Shown piece by piece: positions 27,937-37,889 of a stretch of DNA of 64,000 nt (position 1 is its first letter; the number at the start of each line of letters is the position of its first letter). The DNA is from Sphingomonas aracearum (GTDB lineage: Bacteria; Pseudomonadota; Alphaproteobacteria; Sphingomonadales; Sphingomonadaceae). A model generated the notes under the pieces. The model did no database searches. It was not told where the DNA came from and saw only the letters and a program-made list of their open reading frames with translations. The DNA lies in contig NZ_QQNB01000002.1 of NCBI RefSeq assembly GCF_003345355.1, positions 124,001-188,000 on the forward strand. The letters run 5' to 3'. Made by a program: the position numbers and the translations under genes.

Positions 27937-28908
27937 ATGACCGAGCCTTATGTCCGCCCCGACGTGGCAGCGCTGCTTGCCAACATGGCGGCCTTGCAGG
28001 GGCCGAAGATGCACGAGATCGGCGCGCCGGCGGCACGGCAGCTCTATGCGGCCACCAAGGACCTGGTGGACCTGCCGATGGGCACGCTGGCGACCGTGCA
28101 GGACCTTGCCGTCCCCGGCCCCGCGGGCACCATCCCGGCAAAACTGTTCGACGTGCGCCCGCACCGCCAGCCGGGGCCGCTGGTCGTGTTCTATCATGGC
28201 GGCGGCTTCGTGATCGGCAATGTCGAGACGCATGCCAGCTTCTGCGCGGAGGTGAGCCGGCAGCTCGACCTGCCGGTCGTCTCGGTGGAGTACCGCCTCG
28301 CGCCCGAGCATCCCTGGCCCGCGGCACCCGACGATGCGGAAGCGGCCGCGCGCTGGCTGGCCGGCAGTCCGGCGGAGCTCGGCCGTGCGGTCACCTCGCT
28401 TGTGGTCATGGGGGACAGTGCGGGCGGCAATCTCGCGATCGTCACCGCTCTCGCCTTGCGCGACGCGCCCGCCGCGGTGCCGATCGTGGCGCAGATGCCG
28501 CTCTACCCGGCGACCGACTGGACGCGCGACTATCCCAGCTACGACCTGTTCCGCGACGGCTTCCTCCTGACCCACGATTCCATGCAGTGGTTCAGCACCT
28601 CCTATGCCTCCGATCCGCAGCACCCGCGCACCTCGCCGCTCGTCGCCGATCTCGCCGGACTGCCGCCCGCGGTGGTCGTCACCGCCAGCCTCGACCCGAT
28701 ACGCGACCAGGGCCGGGCCTATGCCGCCGGGCTGATCCGGGCCGGCGTCGCAACCGTCTACCGAGAGGCGCTGGGCAACATTCATGGCTTCATCACGCTG
28801 CGCCGGGCGATCCCGTCGGCCGCGGCCGATGTGTCGGTGGCACTCGCCGCGCTGAAGGACATGATCGTCGAGGCCGAGGGGCAGCGCGTGATGGAGCAGG
28901 CAGCATGA
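27937..28908 (+). CDS. alpha/beta hydrolase, hormone-sensitive-lipase family esterase
   Basis: 323 residues. HSL-family pattern: oxyanion motif FYHGGGFVIGN, nucleophile elbow GDSAGGN (Ser), acid expected in the DPIRDQG segment and catalytic His in GNIHGFITL. Probably cleaves short-chain esters; the natural substrate is unknown. ATG 27937 preceded by AGGAG (27924-27928). Its stop overlaps the rppH ATG (ATGA). Confidence 0.88.
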   Translation: MTEPYVRPDVAALLANMAALQGPKMHEIGAPAARQLYAATKDLVDLPMGTLATVQDLAVPGPAGTIPAKLFDVRPHRQPGPLVVFYHGGGFVIGNVETHASFCAEVSRQLDLPVVSVEYRLAPEHPWPAAPDDAEAAARWLAGSPAELGRAVTSLVVMGDSAGGNLAIVTALALRDAPAAVPIVAQMPLYPATDWTRDYPSYDLFRDGFLLTHDSMQWFSTSYASDPQHPRTSPLVADLAGLPPAVVVTASLDPIRDQGRAYAAGLIRAGVATVYREALGNIHGFITLRRAIPSAAADVSVALAALKDMIVEAEGQRVMEQAA

Positions 28909-29387
28909 CGAACCCGGCCGATCTCCCCTATCGCCCCTGCGCCGGCGTCATGCTGCTGAACCGCGAGGGACAGGTCTTCGTGGGACAGCGGCTCGATTCC
29001 ACGCTGGAGGCCTGGCAGATGCCGCAAGGTGGCATCGATCCCGGCGAGGACGCACGAACCGCCGCCCTTCGCGAGCTGGGCGAGGAGACGGGCATCGCTC
29101 CCGATCTGGTGGAGCTGATCGCCGAGGCGCCGGACGAGCTGTTCTACGACCTGCCCGACGAACTCGTCGGCAAGGTGTGGAAGGGCAAGTGGCGTGGCCA
29201 GCGGCAGCGCTGGTTCCTGTTCCGCTTTCACGGCGCGGACGGCGACGTGCGCATCGACACGCCGCATCCGGAGTTCCGCGCCTGGCGCTGGCTGGAGCCT
29301 TCGGCGCTGCCGGACGTGATCGTGCCGTTCAAGCGCAAGCTCTACCAGGATGTGCTGGCCGCCTTTGCCGCGCATCTGCCGGGGTGA
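28905..29387 (+). CDS. rppH: RNA pyrophosphohydrolase
   Basis: Nudix hydrolase that removes pyrophosphate from 5' ends of mRNA and so triggers decay. 160 residues, usual length. The Nudix box is complete from GGIDPGE to REL..EETGI (residues ~43-66), and the N-terminal PYRPCAGVMLLNREGQVFVGQR and C-terminal FRAWRWLEPSALPDVIVPFK (as FRAWRWLEPSALPD) match RppH/NudH. Start overlaps the esterase stop. Confidence 0.93.
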   Translation: MTNPADLPYRPCAGVMLLNREGQVFVGQRLDSTLEAWQMPQGGIDPGEDARTAALRELGEETGIAPDLVELIAEAPDELFYDLPDELVGKVWKGKWRGQRQRWFLFRFHGADGDVRIDTPHPEFRAWRWLEPSALPDVIVPFKRKLYQDVLAAFAAHLPG

Positions 29388-29460
29388 GCCAGCGGCGAAG
29401 CGATGGTGCGGCGCGGCGGGACGGGTTCAAAAAGCGGTGCGGCTGCGATATGTCGGCGGC

Positions 29461-30396
29461 ATGGGCAAGCTTCTGATCCTCGCGCTGGCGGTGCCGGCGC
29501 TGCTCGCCAATGCCGATCCCGTGACCCCGGCGCCCGCACCGGCCGCGGCGCAGGATGCGCCCGAGATCCCGACCACGATCCGCGCCATGCTCGACGCCGC
29601 GATCGCCGCCGGCAATGACGGCGAGGTCAGCACCATCGTCAAATATGCGCGGGTCGTCGATCCGGGCAGCGCGGACGAAGTCGCCAAGCTGGCCGATGCA
29701 TGGCGCAAGGAACGCCAGACCCGCCACGATTTCACCATCCGCGAGGCCGGCTTCTTCGACCTGTGGACCGGCAAGGTGGAGCTTGGCGGCTACATTACGA
29801 CCGGCAACACGGAGAACAAGGGCCTGACGGGTGTGCTCGCCCTGACGCGGGAGTCGGTGCGCTGGCGCCACAAGATCACCGCCCAGGCGGACTATCAGGA
29901 AAGCCTGGGTGTCACCAACCGCGAACATTACCTCGCTGCCTACGAGCCGAACTTCAAGTTCTCGCGGCTGGGCTACGTCTATGGCGCGGCGCAATATGAG
30001 AGCGACAAGTTCCTGGGCTATTACAACCGTTATTCGGCGTCGCTCGGCGCCGGATACAGCGCGATCAAGCAGCCGAACCTGACGCTGGACGTGGAGCTTG
30101 GGCCGGCGTTCCGTTCCACCGAGTTCACCGACGAAACCAGCGAAAGCAGCATCGCCGGGCGCGGATCGGTGAACATGAACTGGAAGCTGACGCCCTCCGT
30201 CTCCTTCGCGCAGAACGCCTCTGCCTATGTGCAGCAGTTCAATTCGACGGTGAGCAGCACCAGTTCGCTCAGCGCCAAGCTCTTCGGTCCGCTCGCCGCC
30301 CGGATTTCCTACGCCGTGCAATATGAAAGCGAGCCGCCGGAAGGGCGCCGCACCACCGACACGACCGGGCGCGCCTCGCTCGTCTACAGCTTCTAG
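29461..30396 (+). CDS. DUF481 family outer-membrane protein
   Basis: 311 residues. Signal peptide MGKLLILALAVPALLANA, a Pro/Ala segment, an alpha-helical part, then from about residue 105 a DUF481-type beta-rich region (GKVELGGYITTGNTENKGLTG, shown shortened as GGYITTGNTENKGL) ending in ASLVYSF with the C-terminal aromatic typical of outer-membrane barrels. YaiO/DUF481 proteins are salt-induced barrels in some bacteria; no function is established here. ATG 29461 starts the signal peptide; the open frame upstream is not used. Confidence 0.83.
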   Translation: MGKLLILALAVPALLANADPVTPAPAPAAAQDAPEIPTTIRAMLDAAIAAGNDGEVSTIVKYARVVDPGSADEVAKLADAWRKERQTRHDFTIREAGFFDLWTGKVELGGYITTGNTENKGLTGVLALTRESVRWRHKITAQADYQESLGVTNREHYLAAYEPNFKFSRLGYVYGAAQYESDKFLGYYNRYSASLGAGYSAIKQPNLTLDVELGPAFRSTEFTDETSESSIAGRGSVNMNWKLTPSVSFAQNASAYVQQFNSTVSSTSSLSAKLFGPLAARISYAVQYESEPPEGRRTTDTTGRASLVYSF

Positions 30397-30458
30397 CGGC
30401 CGATCCCGCGGGGAAGGACGGGGTTCACCCTTCCCGTCCGGCCCGCTAGGGTCGCGGC

Positions 30459-31664
30459 ATGGCCCTGACCTCGACCGAAGCCGCCGCCGCCGAGCACGCC
30501 TCCGCCGCCCCGATGCTCGCCCAGGTGCAGGAGTGGGTCGCCGTGAACTCCGGCACCGGCAATCTCGCGGGATTGGCGGCGATGGCCGAACTGCTGGCGG
30601 ACAGCTTTTCTCCCCTGCCCGGCGACCTCCACCTGCGCGACCCCGCCCCGGCATCGCAGGTCCGCGCCGATGGCGGGCTTGCGGAGGTGACGCACGGGCG
30701 GCATCTCCACCTGAAGGTGCGGCCGGAAGCGCCGGTGCAGGTGCTGCTGACCGGGCACATGGATACCGTGTACCCGGCGGACCATTTCTTTCAGGCCGCC
30801 CGGTGGCGCTCCGATGGCGCGCTGAACGCGCCGGGAGCGGCCGACATGAAGGGCGGCCTTGCGTTGATGCGCGCGGCGCTGGGCGCGGTGGAAGCGAGCC
30901 CTTTGGCGACGCGGATCGGGTATGAGGTGGTCCTCAACTCGGACGAGGAGACCGGCTCCTTCTCCTCCGCCGCGCTGCTGGCGGAGGCTGCGCGCGGCAA
31001 GGCGGCGGCGCTCACCTATGAGCCCGCGCTGGCGGACGGCACCCTGGCAGGGGCGCGCGGCGGCACCGGCAACTTCTCGCTGGTGGTGCGCGGGCGCAGC
31101 GCCCATGCCGGCCGCAATCCGGAAGACGGGCGCAACGCGATCGTCGCGGCCGCCGCGCTCGCGGTACGGCTCGCCGAGGCAGGCGGGCCGGACCTGTCGG
31201 TCAATCCCGCCCGCATCGAGGGCGGCGGTCCGAACAATGTGGTTCCTGACCTGGCCGTGCTGCGGGTCAACTTCCGCCCGCGAAGCGCCGCCGCCATCGC
31301 GCGGGCGGACGCACTGATCGATGCTCTCCTCAACGACGTTGCAAGCACTTACGAGGTGAAGGTGGAACGACACGGCAGCTTCAATCGACCGCCCAAGCCG
31401 ATCGACCCGGGCGCGGGCCGGTTGTTCGAGACCGTGCGTGCCGCCGGCGCCGACCTCGGCATCCCCATCGCCTGGAAGGATACGGGCGGCGTGTGTGACG
31501 GCAACAACATCGCTGCCTGCGGCGTGCCCGTGGTCGATACGATGGGCGCGCGCGGCGGGGCGATCCATTCGGTTGACGAGTTCCTGATCGTGGAAAGCCT
31601 GCCCGAGCGCGCGGCGCTCTCCGCCGTCACGTTGCTGCGCCTGGCAGCGGGAGCGGCGCTGTGA
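30459..31664 (+). CDS. M20-family metallohydrolase (AST-operon associated)
   Basis: 401 residues. Di-zinc peptidase M20 fold: zinc ligands expected in LTGHMDTVYP and NAPGAADMKGG, catalytic Glu in NSDEETGSFSS, and a further ligand His in GGAIHSVDEF near the end. M20 enzymes cleave amide bonds such as N-acyl amino acids. The gene overlaps astA by GTGA and so belongs to the arginine-succinyltransferase operon; no astE (M14 desuccinylase) is visible, so this may be a substitute that removes succinate from succinylglutamate. That role is inference from context. Confidence 0.8.
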   Translation: MALTSTEAAAAEHASAAPMLAQVQEWVAVNSGTGNLAGLAAMAELLADSFSPLPGDLHLRDPAPASQVRADGGLAEVTHGRHLHLKVRPEAPVQVLLTGHMDTVYPADHFFQAARWRSDGALNAPGAADMKGGLALMRAALGAVEASPLATRIGYEVVLNSDEETGSFSSAALLAEAARGKAAALTYEPALADGTLAGARGGTGNFSLVVRGRSAHAGRNPEDGRNAIVAAAALAVRLAEAGGPDLSVNPARIEGGGPNNVVPDLAVLRVNFRPRSAAAIARADALIDALLNDVASTYEVKVERHGSFNRPPKPIDPGAGRLFETVRAAGADLGIPIAWKDTGGVCDGNNIAACGVPVVDTMGARGGAIHSVDEFLIVESLPERAALSAVTLLRLAAGAAL

Positions 31665-32674
31665 CCTTCTGCATCCGCGCCGCAACCGATGCCGACCTGC
31701 CGTTCCTCTACGAGATGGCCAAGCTCACCGGCGGCGGGTTCACCAATCTTCCGCCCGACCGCAAGGCCTTGCGGGCAAAGCTTGACCGCAGCCATGAGGC
31801 CTTCGCGCGGACCGACGGGCCGATCACCGACGAGGCATTCGTGCTGGTGCTGGAGAACACCGCCACCGGCGAGGTGCGCGGCACCTGCCAGCTGTTCACC
31901 CAGGTCGGGCAGCGCCATCCCTTCTACAGCTATCGGCTGGGCACGCTGACCCAGCATTCCGCCGCGCTCAGCCGCACGTTTCGCGCCGAGATGCTGTCCC
32001 TGTGCACCGACCTGGAGGGATGCAGCGAGGTGGGCGGGCTTTTCCTCCATCCGGGCGAGCGCGCGGGCGGCCTCGGGCTGCTGCTGGCGCGCAGCCGCTA
32101 CCTCTTCATCCGCCAGCACCGGGCGCGCTTTGCCGATCGCATCCTGGCCGAGTTGCGCGGGGTGATCGACGAAAGCGGCGGCTCGCCGTTCTGGGACGGC
32201 CTGGCGGGGCGGTTCTTCGCGATGAATTTCCAGGAAGCCGACGAGTTCAACGCGATCAACGGCCACCAGTTCATCGCCGACCTCTTCCCCAAGCACCCGA
32301 TCTATACCGCAATGCTGACCGAAAGCGCCCGCGCGGTGATCGGCATGCCTCATCCCAGCGGGCGGGCGGCGATGCGAATGCTGGAAAACGAGGGTTTTGC
32401 CCACGATTCCTATGTCGACATCTTCGACGGCGGGCCGACCATGACGGCACGCACCAGCAGCGTGCGGACGATCCGCGAGGCGCAGACCGGCCCGCTGCTG
32501 CAACTCCACGAAGAAGGCGAGGAAGCGCTGATTGCCACCGGCGAGCTGGCCGGCTTCCGCTGCTGCCTCGGTCGGGCGCGCCCCTCCGCCGAGGGGGTGA
32601 CGATCGATGCCGCCTCCGCCGCGGCGCTGCAGGTCCAGACCGGCGCAACCGTCACGCATGTGGCGCGCGTCTGA
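31661..32674 (+). CDS. astA: arginine N-succinyltransferase
   Basis: First step of the AST route: arginine plus succinyl-CoA gives N2-succinylarginine. 337 residues, usual AstA length. Recognisable: IRAATDADLPFLYEMAKLTGGGFTNLP (start), SEVGGLFLHPGERAGGLGLLL, FWDGLAGRFFAMNFQEADEF, and GMPHPSGRAAMRMLENEGF (each shortened here). GNAT-like acyltransferase fold. Start GTG 31661 overlaps the M20 stop; the stop overlaps the astB ATG by one base (TGATG). Confidence 0.93.
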   Translation: MTFCIRAATDADLPFLYEMAKLTGGGFTNLPPDRKALRAKLDRSHEAFARTDGPITDEAFVLVLENTATGEVRGTCQLFTQVGQRHPFYSYRLGTLTQHSAALSRTFRAEMLSLCTDLEGCSEVGGLFLHPGERAGGLGLLLARSRYLFIRQHRARFADRILAELRGVIDESGGSPFWDGLAGRFFAMNFQEADEFNAINGHQFIADLFPKHPIYTAMLTESARAVIGMPHPSGRAAMRMLENEGFAHDSYVDIFDGGPTMTARTSSVRTIREAQTGPLLQLHEEGEEALIATGELAGFRCCLGRARPSAEGVTIDAASAAALQVQTGATVTHVARV

Positions 32675-33927
32675 TGCAGGAGGAGATCAACTTCGACGGC
32701 ATTGTCGGCCCGACGCACAATTTCGCCGGGCTGAGCCCGGGCAATCTCGCCGCCACCAGCAATGCCGGGCGCATCGCCTTTCCCCGAGCCGCGGCGCTGG
32801 AGGGGATTGCCAAGATGCGCGCCAACCTCGCGCTCGGCCTGCGGCAGGGGATCCTGCTGCCCCATCCGCGGCCGGACCATCGCTGGCTGGCGGCGCTCGG
32901 CACGGCGCACGACACTGCTCCGTCCCATCTGCGGGCACAGGCAATGTCCGCGTCCGCCATGTGGGCGGCGAATGCGGCGACCGTGTCGCCGGCGCCCGAC
33001 ACGGCCGATGGGCGTTGCCACCTGTCCGTTGCCAACCTCGTCACGCTTCCCCATCGCAGCCACGAATGGCCGGCCACTCTGGCGCAACTGCGCCTCGCCT
33101 TCGCCGATCCCGGCTTCGCGGTGCACGCGCCCGTGCCGGCCCCGTTCGGCGATGAAGGTGCCGCCAACCACATGCGGCTTTGCGCCGGGCATGAGGAGCC
33201 TGGCGTCGAGGTCTTCGTCTACGGCACGGCCGGCGGGCCTTACCCGGTGCGCCAGCATCGCGAGGCGAGCGCGGCGGTCGCGCGGCGGCACGGGCTCGAC
33301 CCTGCGCGCACCCTTTTCGCCGAGCAATCCGCAGCGGCGATCGCGGCGGGGGCGTTCCACAATGACGTGGTGGCGGTGGCGAACGAGCGGGTGCTGTTTG
33401 CCCACGAACAGGCCTTTGCCGACCGCGAGGACCTCCATGCGGCACTGCGCCGCCTGCTGCCCGAGGTGGAGATCATCGAAGTGCCGGCCGCCCGGGTGAG
33501 CCTGGCCGACGCGATCGCCTCCTACCTCTTCAACGCGCAACTCGTCTCGCTGCCGGGCGGCGGCATGGCGCTGGTTCTGCCCGGCGAGGCGAAGGACAAT
33601 CCGGCGGTATGGAGCTGGCTGGAGGAACTGGTGGCGGGCAACGGCCCGATCCGGCGGCTGGAGGTGGTCGACGTGCGCCAGTCCATGGCCAATGGCGGCG
33701 GCCCGGCCTGTCTGCGGCTGCGGGTGGTGTGCGATCCGGCGACGGTGGACCCGCGCTTCCTCGTGGACGAGGACAAGCTCGACGGGATCGCCGCGGTGAT
33801 TGCCGCCGAATGGCCGGAAAGCATCGCACCGGCGGATCTCTCCGACCCGCAGCTGATCGCGCGCGCCGAACGGGCACGAGCGGCCCTGCTGGAGACGATC
33901 GGCACTGTCGAGTTAATTGACAGTTAA
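32674..33927 (+). CDS. astB: N-succinylarginine dihydrolase
   Basis: Second AST step: succinylarginine to succinylornithine, two NH3 and CO2. 417 residues, slightly shorter than the ~445 typical. Landmarks: NFDGIVGPTHNFAGLSPGN, MWAANAATVSPAPDTADGR, AANHMRLC, FHNDVVAVANERVLF and SMANGGGPACLRLRV with the catalytic Cys (pentein fold). The remaining AST enzymes (AstC transaminase, AstD dehydrogenase) are not in the window. Confidence 0.93.
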   Translation: MQEEINFDGIVGPTHNFAGLSPGNLAATSNAGRIAFPRAAALEGIAKMRANLALGLRQGILLPHPRPDHRWLAALGTAHDTAPSHLRAQAMSASAMWAANAATVSPAPDTADGRCHLSVANLVTLPHRSHEWPATLAQLRLAFADPGFAVHAPVPAPFGDEGAANHMRLCAGHEEPGVEVFVYGTAGGPYPVRQHREASAAVARRHGLDPARTLFAEQSAAAIAAGAFHNDVVAVANERVLFAHEQAFADREDLHAALRRLLPEVEIIEVPAARVSLADAIASYLFNAQLVSLPGGGMALVLPGEAKDNPAVWSWLEELVAGNGPIRRLEVVDVRQSMANGGGPACLRLRVVCDPATVDPRFLVDEDKLDGIAAVIAAEWPESIAPADLSDPQLIARAERARAALLETIGTVELIDS

Positions 33928-33993
33928 CCACGGGAGCCGGGTGATGAGTGGCGGAAATCCGCCGATGGCCCGGCTCTTGCGTCGGACACGGGC

Positions 33994-34212
33994 ATGTGGA
34001 CCCGTTTCGCCCGCCTGTTCGTCATCAAGACCAAGTTCGAGGCTTTCCTCGTCATCTATGGCCTGGGCACCGGCGCCGTGGAGCGAGGCATTCATTACCT
34101 CCACCAATATCCGGGCTGGGGCGGCAAGATGCTGTTCGCGGTCACGCCGGTCGCCGTGTTCATGGCCGGCGCGCGCATTCTCGATTCGCTGGAGCGCGCG
34201 CGGGAGGAGTGA
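33994..34212 (+). CDS. small conserved membrane protein, unknown function
   Basis: 72 residues with two hydrophobic stretches (AFLVIYGLGTGAVERGIHYL and MLFAVTPVAVFMAGARIL) separated by a short polar turn. No family recognised, though proteins of this look are common in sphingomonads. It sits alone between astB and cysD, 66 nt after astB. Confidence 0.65.
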   Translation: MWTRFARLFVIKTKFEAFLVIYGLGTGAVERGIHYLHQYPGWGGKMLFAVTPVAVFMAGARILDSLERAREE

Positions 34213-34273
34213 GCTTTTGCGGGCAACAGGATAAGTTCGTCGCGCGCCGCCGCGGCATGCCTATCTGGGCAGC

Positions 34274-35170
34274 ATGAACCTTTCTCATCTCCAGCGGCTC
34301 GAGGCGGAGAGCATTCACATCCTGCGCGAGGTCGTCGCCGAGGCGGAGCGGCCGGTGATGCTCTATTCGATTGGCAAGGATTCGGCGGTGATGCTGCATC
34401 TTGCCCGCAAGGCCTTCTTCCCGGCCCCGCCGCCCTTCCCGCTCCTGCATGTCGACACGACATGGAAGTTCCGGGACATGTACGCCCTTCGCGAGCGGGC
34501 GGCGCGGCAGGCCGGCATGGAACTGATCGTGCACCGCAATCCGGAAGCGGAAGCGCAGGGGATCAACCCGTTCGACCATGGCTCGCTGCATACGGACATG
34601 TGGAAGACCGAGGGGCTGAAACAGGCGCTGGCGCTGCACGGCTTCGATGCCGCGTTCGGCGGCGCCCGGCGCGACGAGGAGAAGAGCCGGGCGAAGGAGC
34701 GGATCTTCTCCTTCCGCACCGCCGCGCAACGCTGGGACCCGAAGAACCAGCGGCCGGAGCTGTGGCGGCTCTACAATGCGCGCAAGGCCAAGGGCGAGAG
34801 CATGCGCGTGTTCCCCCTGTCGAACTGGACCGAACTCGACATCTGGCAATATATTTTGGCCGAGGGGATCGAGATCGTGCCGCTCTATCTCGCCGCGCCG
34901 CGCCCCACCGTGGAGCGCGACGGCATGCTGCTGATGGTGGACGACGACCGCTTCCGGCTGGAGCCCGGGGAGAAGCCGGTGGAACGCTCGATCCGCTTCC
35001 GCACGCTCGGCTGCTACCCGCTGACCGGCGCGGTGGAGAGCGAGGCGACCACGCTGCCGCAGGTGATCCAGGAGATGCTGCTGACCACCACCAGCGAGCG
35101 ACAGGGCCGCGCGATCGACCATGACCAGTCGGCCAGCATGGAGAAGAAGAAGGCGGAGGGATATTTCTGA
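34274..35170 (+). CDS. cysD: sulfate adenylyltransferase subunit 2
   Basis: With CysN activates sulfate to adenylyl sulfate (APS). 298 residues, PAPS-reductase-like ATP pyrophosphatase fold. The PP-loop is [16 protein letters not shown] (residues 29-44); [20 protein letters not shown] and [14 protein letters not shown] follow; C-terminal [10 protein letters not shown] is characteristic. Stop overlaps the start of cysNC by one base (TGATG). Confidence 0.95.
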   Translation: MNLSHLQRLEAESIHILREVVAEAERPVMLYSIGKDSAVMLHLARKAFFPAPPPFPLLHVDTTWKFRDMYALRERAARQAGMELIVHRNPEAEAQGINPFDHGSLHTDMWKTEGLKQALALHGFDAAFGGARRDEEKSRAKERIFSFRTAAQRWDPKNQRPELWRLYNARKAKGESMRVFPLSNWTELDIWQYILAEGIEIVPLYLAAPRPTVERDGMLLMVDDDRFRLEPGEKPVERSIRFRTLGCYPLTGAVESEATTLPQVIQEMLLTTTSERQGRAIDHDQSASMEKKKAEGYF

Positions 35171-37104
35171 TGGCACCCGAGCTTTCTGCCGCCCCCGCCT
35201 ACACGCCCGACGCGCTGATCGCCGAGGATATCGAGACCTATCTCGACCTGCATCAGCGCAAGACCATGCTGCGCTTCCTGACCTGCGGATCGGTGGACGA
35301 CGGCAAGTCCACGCTGATCGGGCGGCTGCTGTACGACACCAAGATGATCTTCGAGGATCAGCTTTCCGCGCTGGAGGCGGACAGCCGGCGCGTGGGCACG
35401 CAGGGCGGCGCCCTCGACTTCGCCCTGCTGGTGGACGGGCTTGCCGCCGAGCGCGAGCAGGGCATCACCATCGACGTCGCGTATCGCTTCTTCGCGACGG
35501 AGAAGCGCAAGTTCATCGTCGCCGACACGCCCGGCCACGAACAATATACCCGCAACATGGTGACCGGCGCGTCCACGGCGGATGCGGCGGTGATCCTGAT
35601 CGATGCGCGCAAGGGCGTGCTGACCCAGACGCGGCGGCATTCGTTCCTCGTCCACCTGCTCGGCATCCGGCACATCGTGCTGGCGGTGAACAAGATGGAC
35701 CTGGTCGGCTATGGCGAAGGCACCTTCGACGCGATCGTCGACGAGTACCGGGCGTTTGCGGACTCGATCGGGATCGAGCGCTTCCAGGCCATTCCGCTGT
35801 CCGGACTCGCCGGCGACAATATCGCGGGCCGTTCCGCGGCGATGGACTGGTATGCCGGCGCTGCCCTGCTGGAGCATCTGGAGCAGATCGATCTGGCACA
35901 GGACGGGCCGGCCGCGGAGCCGTTGCGCATGCCGGTGCAATGGGTGAACCGCCCGGACCTGAACTTCCGCGGCTTTGCCGGGCTGATCGCGCGCGGCACG
36001 GTGAGGCCGGGGGACGCGGTGCGCATCCTGCCATCGGGCCGCACCACCACCGTGTCGCGGATCGTGACGTTCGATGGCGACCTGCCGCGGGCGGGCGCGG
36101 GCCAGTCGGTGACGCTGACCCTGGCCGACGAGGTGGATTGCTCGCGCGGGGACGTGATCGCCGCCGCCGCCGCGCCGCCGCAGGCCGCCGAACAGTTCGA
36201 GGCGACGCTCGTCTGGATGGGCGAGGCCGAGATGCTGCCGGGCCGCGCCTATTGGCTGAAGCTCGGCACCCAGACGGTGAGCGCCACCGTGCAGCCGCCG
36301 GAATATGCGATCGACGTGAACACGCTGGCCGAGCTGTCGGTGAAGACGCTGGGGCTGAACGACATCGGCGTGGCACAGCTGTTCACCGACCGGCCGCTGG
36401 TGTTCGAACCCTATGCTATCTCGGCCGACCTCGGCGGGTTCATCCTGATCGACAAGGTGACCAACGCCACCGTCGCGGCGGGCATGCTGAAGGGCGCGCT
36501 GCGGCGGGCGCAGAACGTGCACTGGCAGGCGGTGGACATCACGCGCGAGGCGCATGCCGCGCAGAAGGGGCAGAAACCGAAGCTGCTGTGGTTCACCGGG
36601 CTTTCCGGATCGGGCAAGTCGACGGTCGCCAATCTCGTGGAGCAGAAGCTGCATGCCATGGGGCGGCATACCTTCCTGCTGGACGGCGATAACGTGCGCC
36701 ATGGCCTCAACAAGGATCTGGGCTTTACCGATGCCGACCGGATCGAGAATATCCGCCGGGTGGGCGAAGTCGCCCGGCTGATGACGGATGCGGGGCTGAT
36801 CGTGCTCACTGCCTTTATCTCGCCCTTCCACGCCGAGCGGGAGATGGTGCGCGCGATGCTGCCGGAAGGCGAGTTCGTGGAGATCTTCATCGACACGCCG
36901 CTGGAGGTGGCGGAGCGGCGCGACGTGAAGGGGCTCTACGCCAAGGCACGACGGGGCGAGATCGCCAACTTCACCGGCATCTCCAGCCCGTATGAGGCGC
37001 CCGAACGACCCGACATCCGCATCGACACCACGCGCGAAACGCCCGAGCAGGCGGCCGAGCGGATCGCCGAGCATATCCTGGGCGTGTGGAGCCCGGACCT
37101 GTGA
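35170..37104 (+). CDS. cysNC: bifunctional sulfate adenylyltransferase subunit 1 / adenylylsulfate kinase
   Basis: 644-residue fusion. Residues ~30-450 are the CysN GTPase (P-loop [17 protein letters not shown] near residue 40, [21 protein letters not shown]), which drives APS synthesis with CysD. Residues ~470-644 are the CysC kinase (P-loop GLSGSGKST near 477, [15 protein letters not shown]), which makes PAPS. The fusion couples the two reactions. Stop overlaps the cysQ GTG (GTGA). Followed by cysQ, so one operon: cysD-cysNC-cysQ. Confidence 0.96.
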   Translation: MAPELSAAPAYTPDALIAEDIETYLDLHQRKTMLRFLTCGSVDDGKSTLIGRLLYDTKMIFEDQLSALEADSRRVGTQGGALDFALLVDGLAAEREQGITIDVAYRFFATEKRKFIVADTPGHEQYTRNMVTGASTADAAVILIDARKGVLTQTRRHSFLVHLLGIRHIVLAVNKMDLVGYGEGTFDAIVDEYRAFADSIGIERFQAIPLSGLAGDNIAGRSAAMDWYAGAALLEHLEQIDLAQDGPAAEPLRMPVQWVNRPDLNFRGFAGLIARGTVRPGDAVRILPSGRTTTVSRIVTFDGDLPRAGAGQSVTLTLADEVDCSRGDVIAAAAAPPQAAEQFEATLVWMGEAEMLPGRAYWLKLGTQTVSATVQPPEYAIDVNTLAELSVKTLGLNDIGVAQLFTDRPLVFEPYAISADLGGFILIDKVTNATVAAGMLKGALRRAQNVHWQAVDITREAHAAQKGQKPKLLWFTGLSGSGKSTVANLVEQKLHAMGRHTFLLDGDNVRHGLNKDLGFTDADRIENIRRVGEVARLMTDAGLIVLTAFISPFHAEREMVRAMLPEGEFVEIFIDTPLEVAERRDVKGLYAKARRGEIANFTGISSPYEAPERPDIRIDTTRETPEQAAERIAEHILGVWSPDL

Positions 37105-37862
37105 CGCCGCTCGCCAATCCCGCGCTCAGCGATGCCGAGCTTGCCCGCGAAGTGGCGATCCAGGCGGCGCGGTTGCTCCGCGACCTGTGCGCCGGCGGAA
37201 CCTGCGACGGCAAGGAGCTGGGCGACCGCGGCGACAGCGAGGCCAATGCGCTGATCCTCGCCCTGCTGCACGAAGCGCGACCCGACGATTTCGTGCTGTC
37301 GGAGGAGGCCGCGGACGATCCGGCGCGTTGCGGCGCGCGGCGGGTGTGGATCGTCGATCCGCTGGACGGCACGCGCGAGTTCTGTGACCGGCGCGAGGAC
37401 TGGGCGGTGCATATCGGCCTGGCGATCGACGGCACGGCGGAGACGGGCGCGGTGGCATTGCCGGCGAGCGGCCAGGTGTTCGCCAGCGACGATGCCGCGG
37501 TGCCCCCGCCGCCCCTGCCCGAGCGGCCGCGCATCGTGGTCAGCCGCTCGCGCACCCCGCCGCTGGCGCTCGCGGTGGCGGAGGCGCTCGGCGGGGAGCT
37601 GGTGCCGATGGGCTCCGCAGGGGCCAAGGCGATGGCGGTGGTGGATGGCCAGGCGGAAATCTACCTGCACGCCGGCGGGCAGTACGAATGGGACAATTGC
37701 GCGCCCGTCGCCGTCGCCCGCGCTGCCGGGCTGCATTGCTCGCGCATCGACGGCGCGTCGCTGGTCTACAACCGTGCGGACCCGCTGCTGCCGGACCTGC
37801 TGATCTGCCGCCAGGAATATGCCGCGGCGGTGCTGGCGGCCGTGTCGCAGGTGGAACAATAA
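37101..37862 (+). CDS. cysQ: 3'(2'),5'-bisphosphate nucleotidase
   Basis: Removes the 3'-phosphate from PAP, the by-product of PAPS use. 253 residues of the inositol-monophosphatase superfamily: metal motifs [23 protein letters not shown] and the late [16 protein letters not shown]. Start chosen at GTG 37101, overlapping the cysNC stop (GTGA); an in-frame GTG at 37086 is less likely. Confidence 0.92.
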   Translation: MTPLANPALSDAELAREVAIQAARLLRDLCAGGTCDGKELGDRGDSEANALILALLHEARPDDFVLSEEAADDPARCGARRVWIVDPLDGTREFCDRREDWAVHIGLAIDGTAETGAVALPASGQVFASDDAAVPPPPLPERPRIVVSRSRTPPLALAVAEALGGELVPMGSAGAKAMAVVDGQAEIYLHAGGQYEWDNCAPVAVARAAGLHCSRIDGASLVYNRADPLLPDLLICRQEYAAAVLAAVSQVEQ

Positions 37863-37889
37863 CCGGGCGGCGGCTATTCGGACGGAGCC

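Noticed and set aside
30411-30435. Hairpin GGGAAGG/CCTTCCC after the DUF481 gene as terminator
   Set aside because: Only seven base pairs, an 11-nt loop and no T-run; could be chance in GC-rich DNA.
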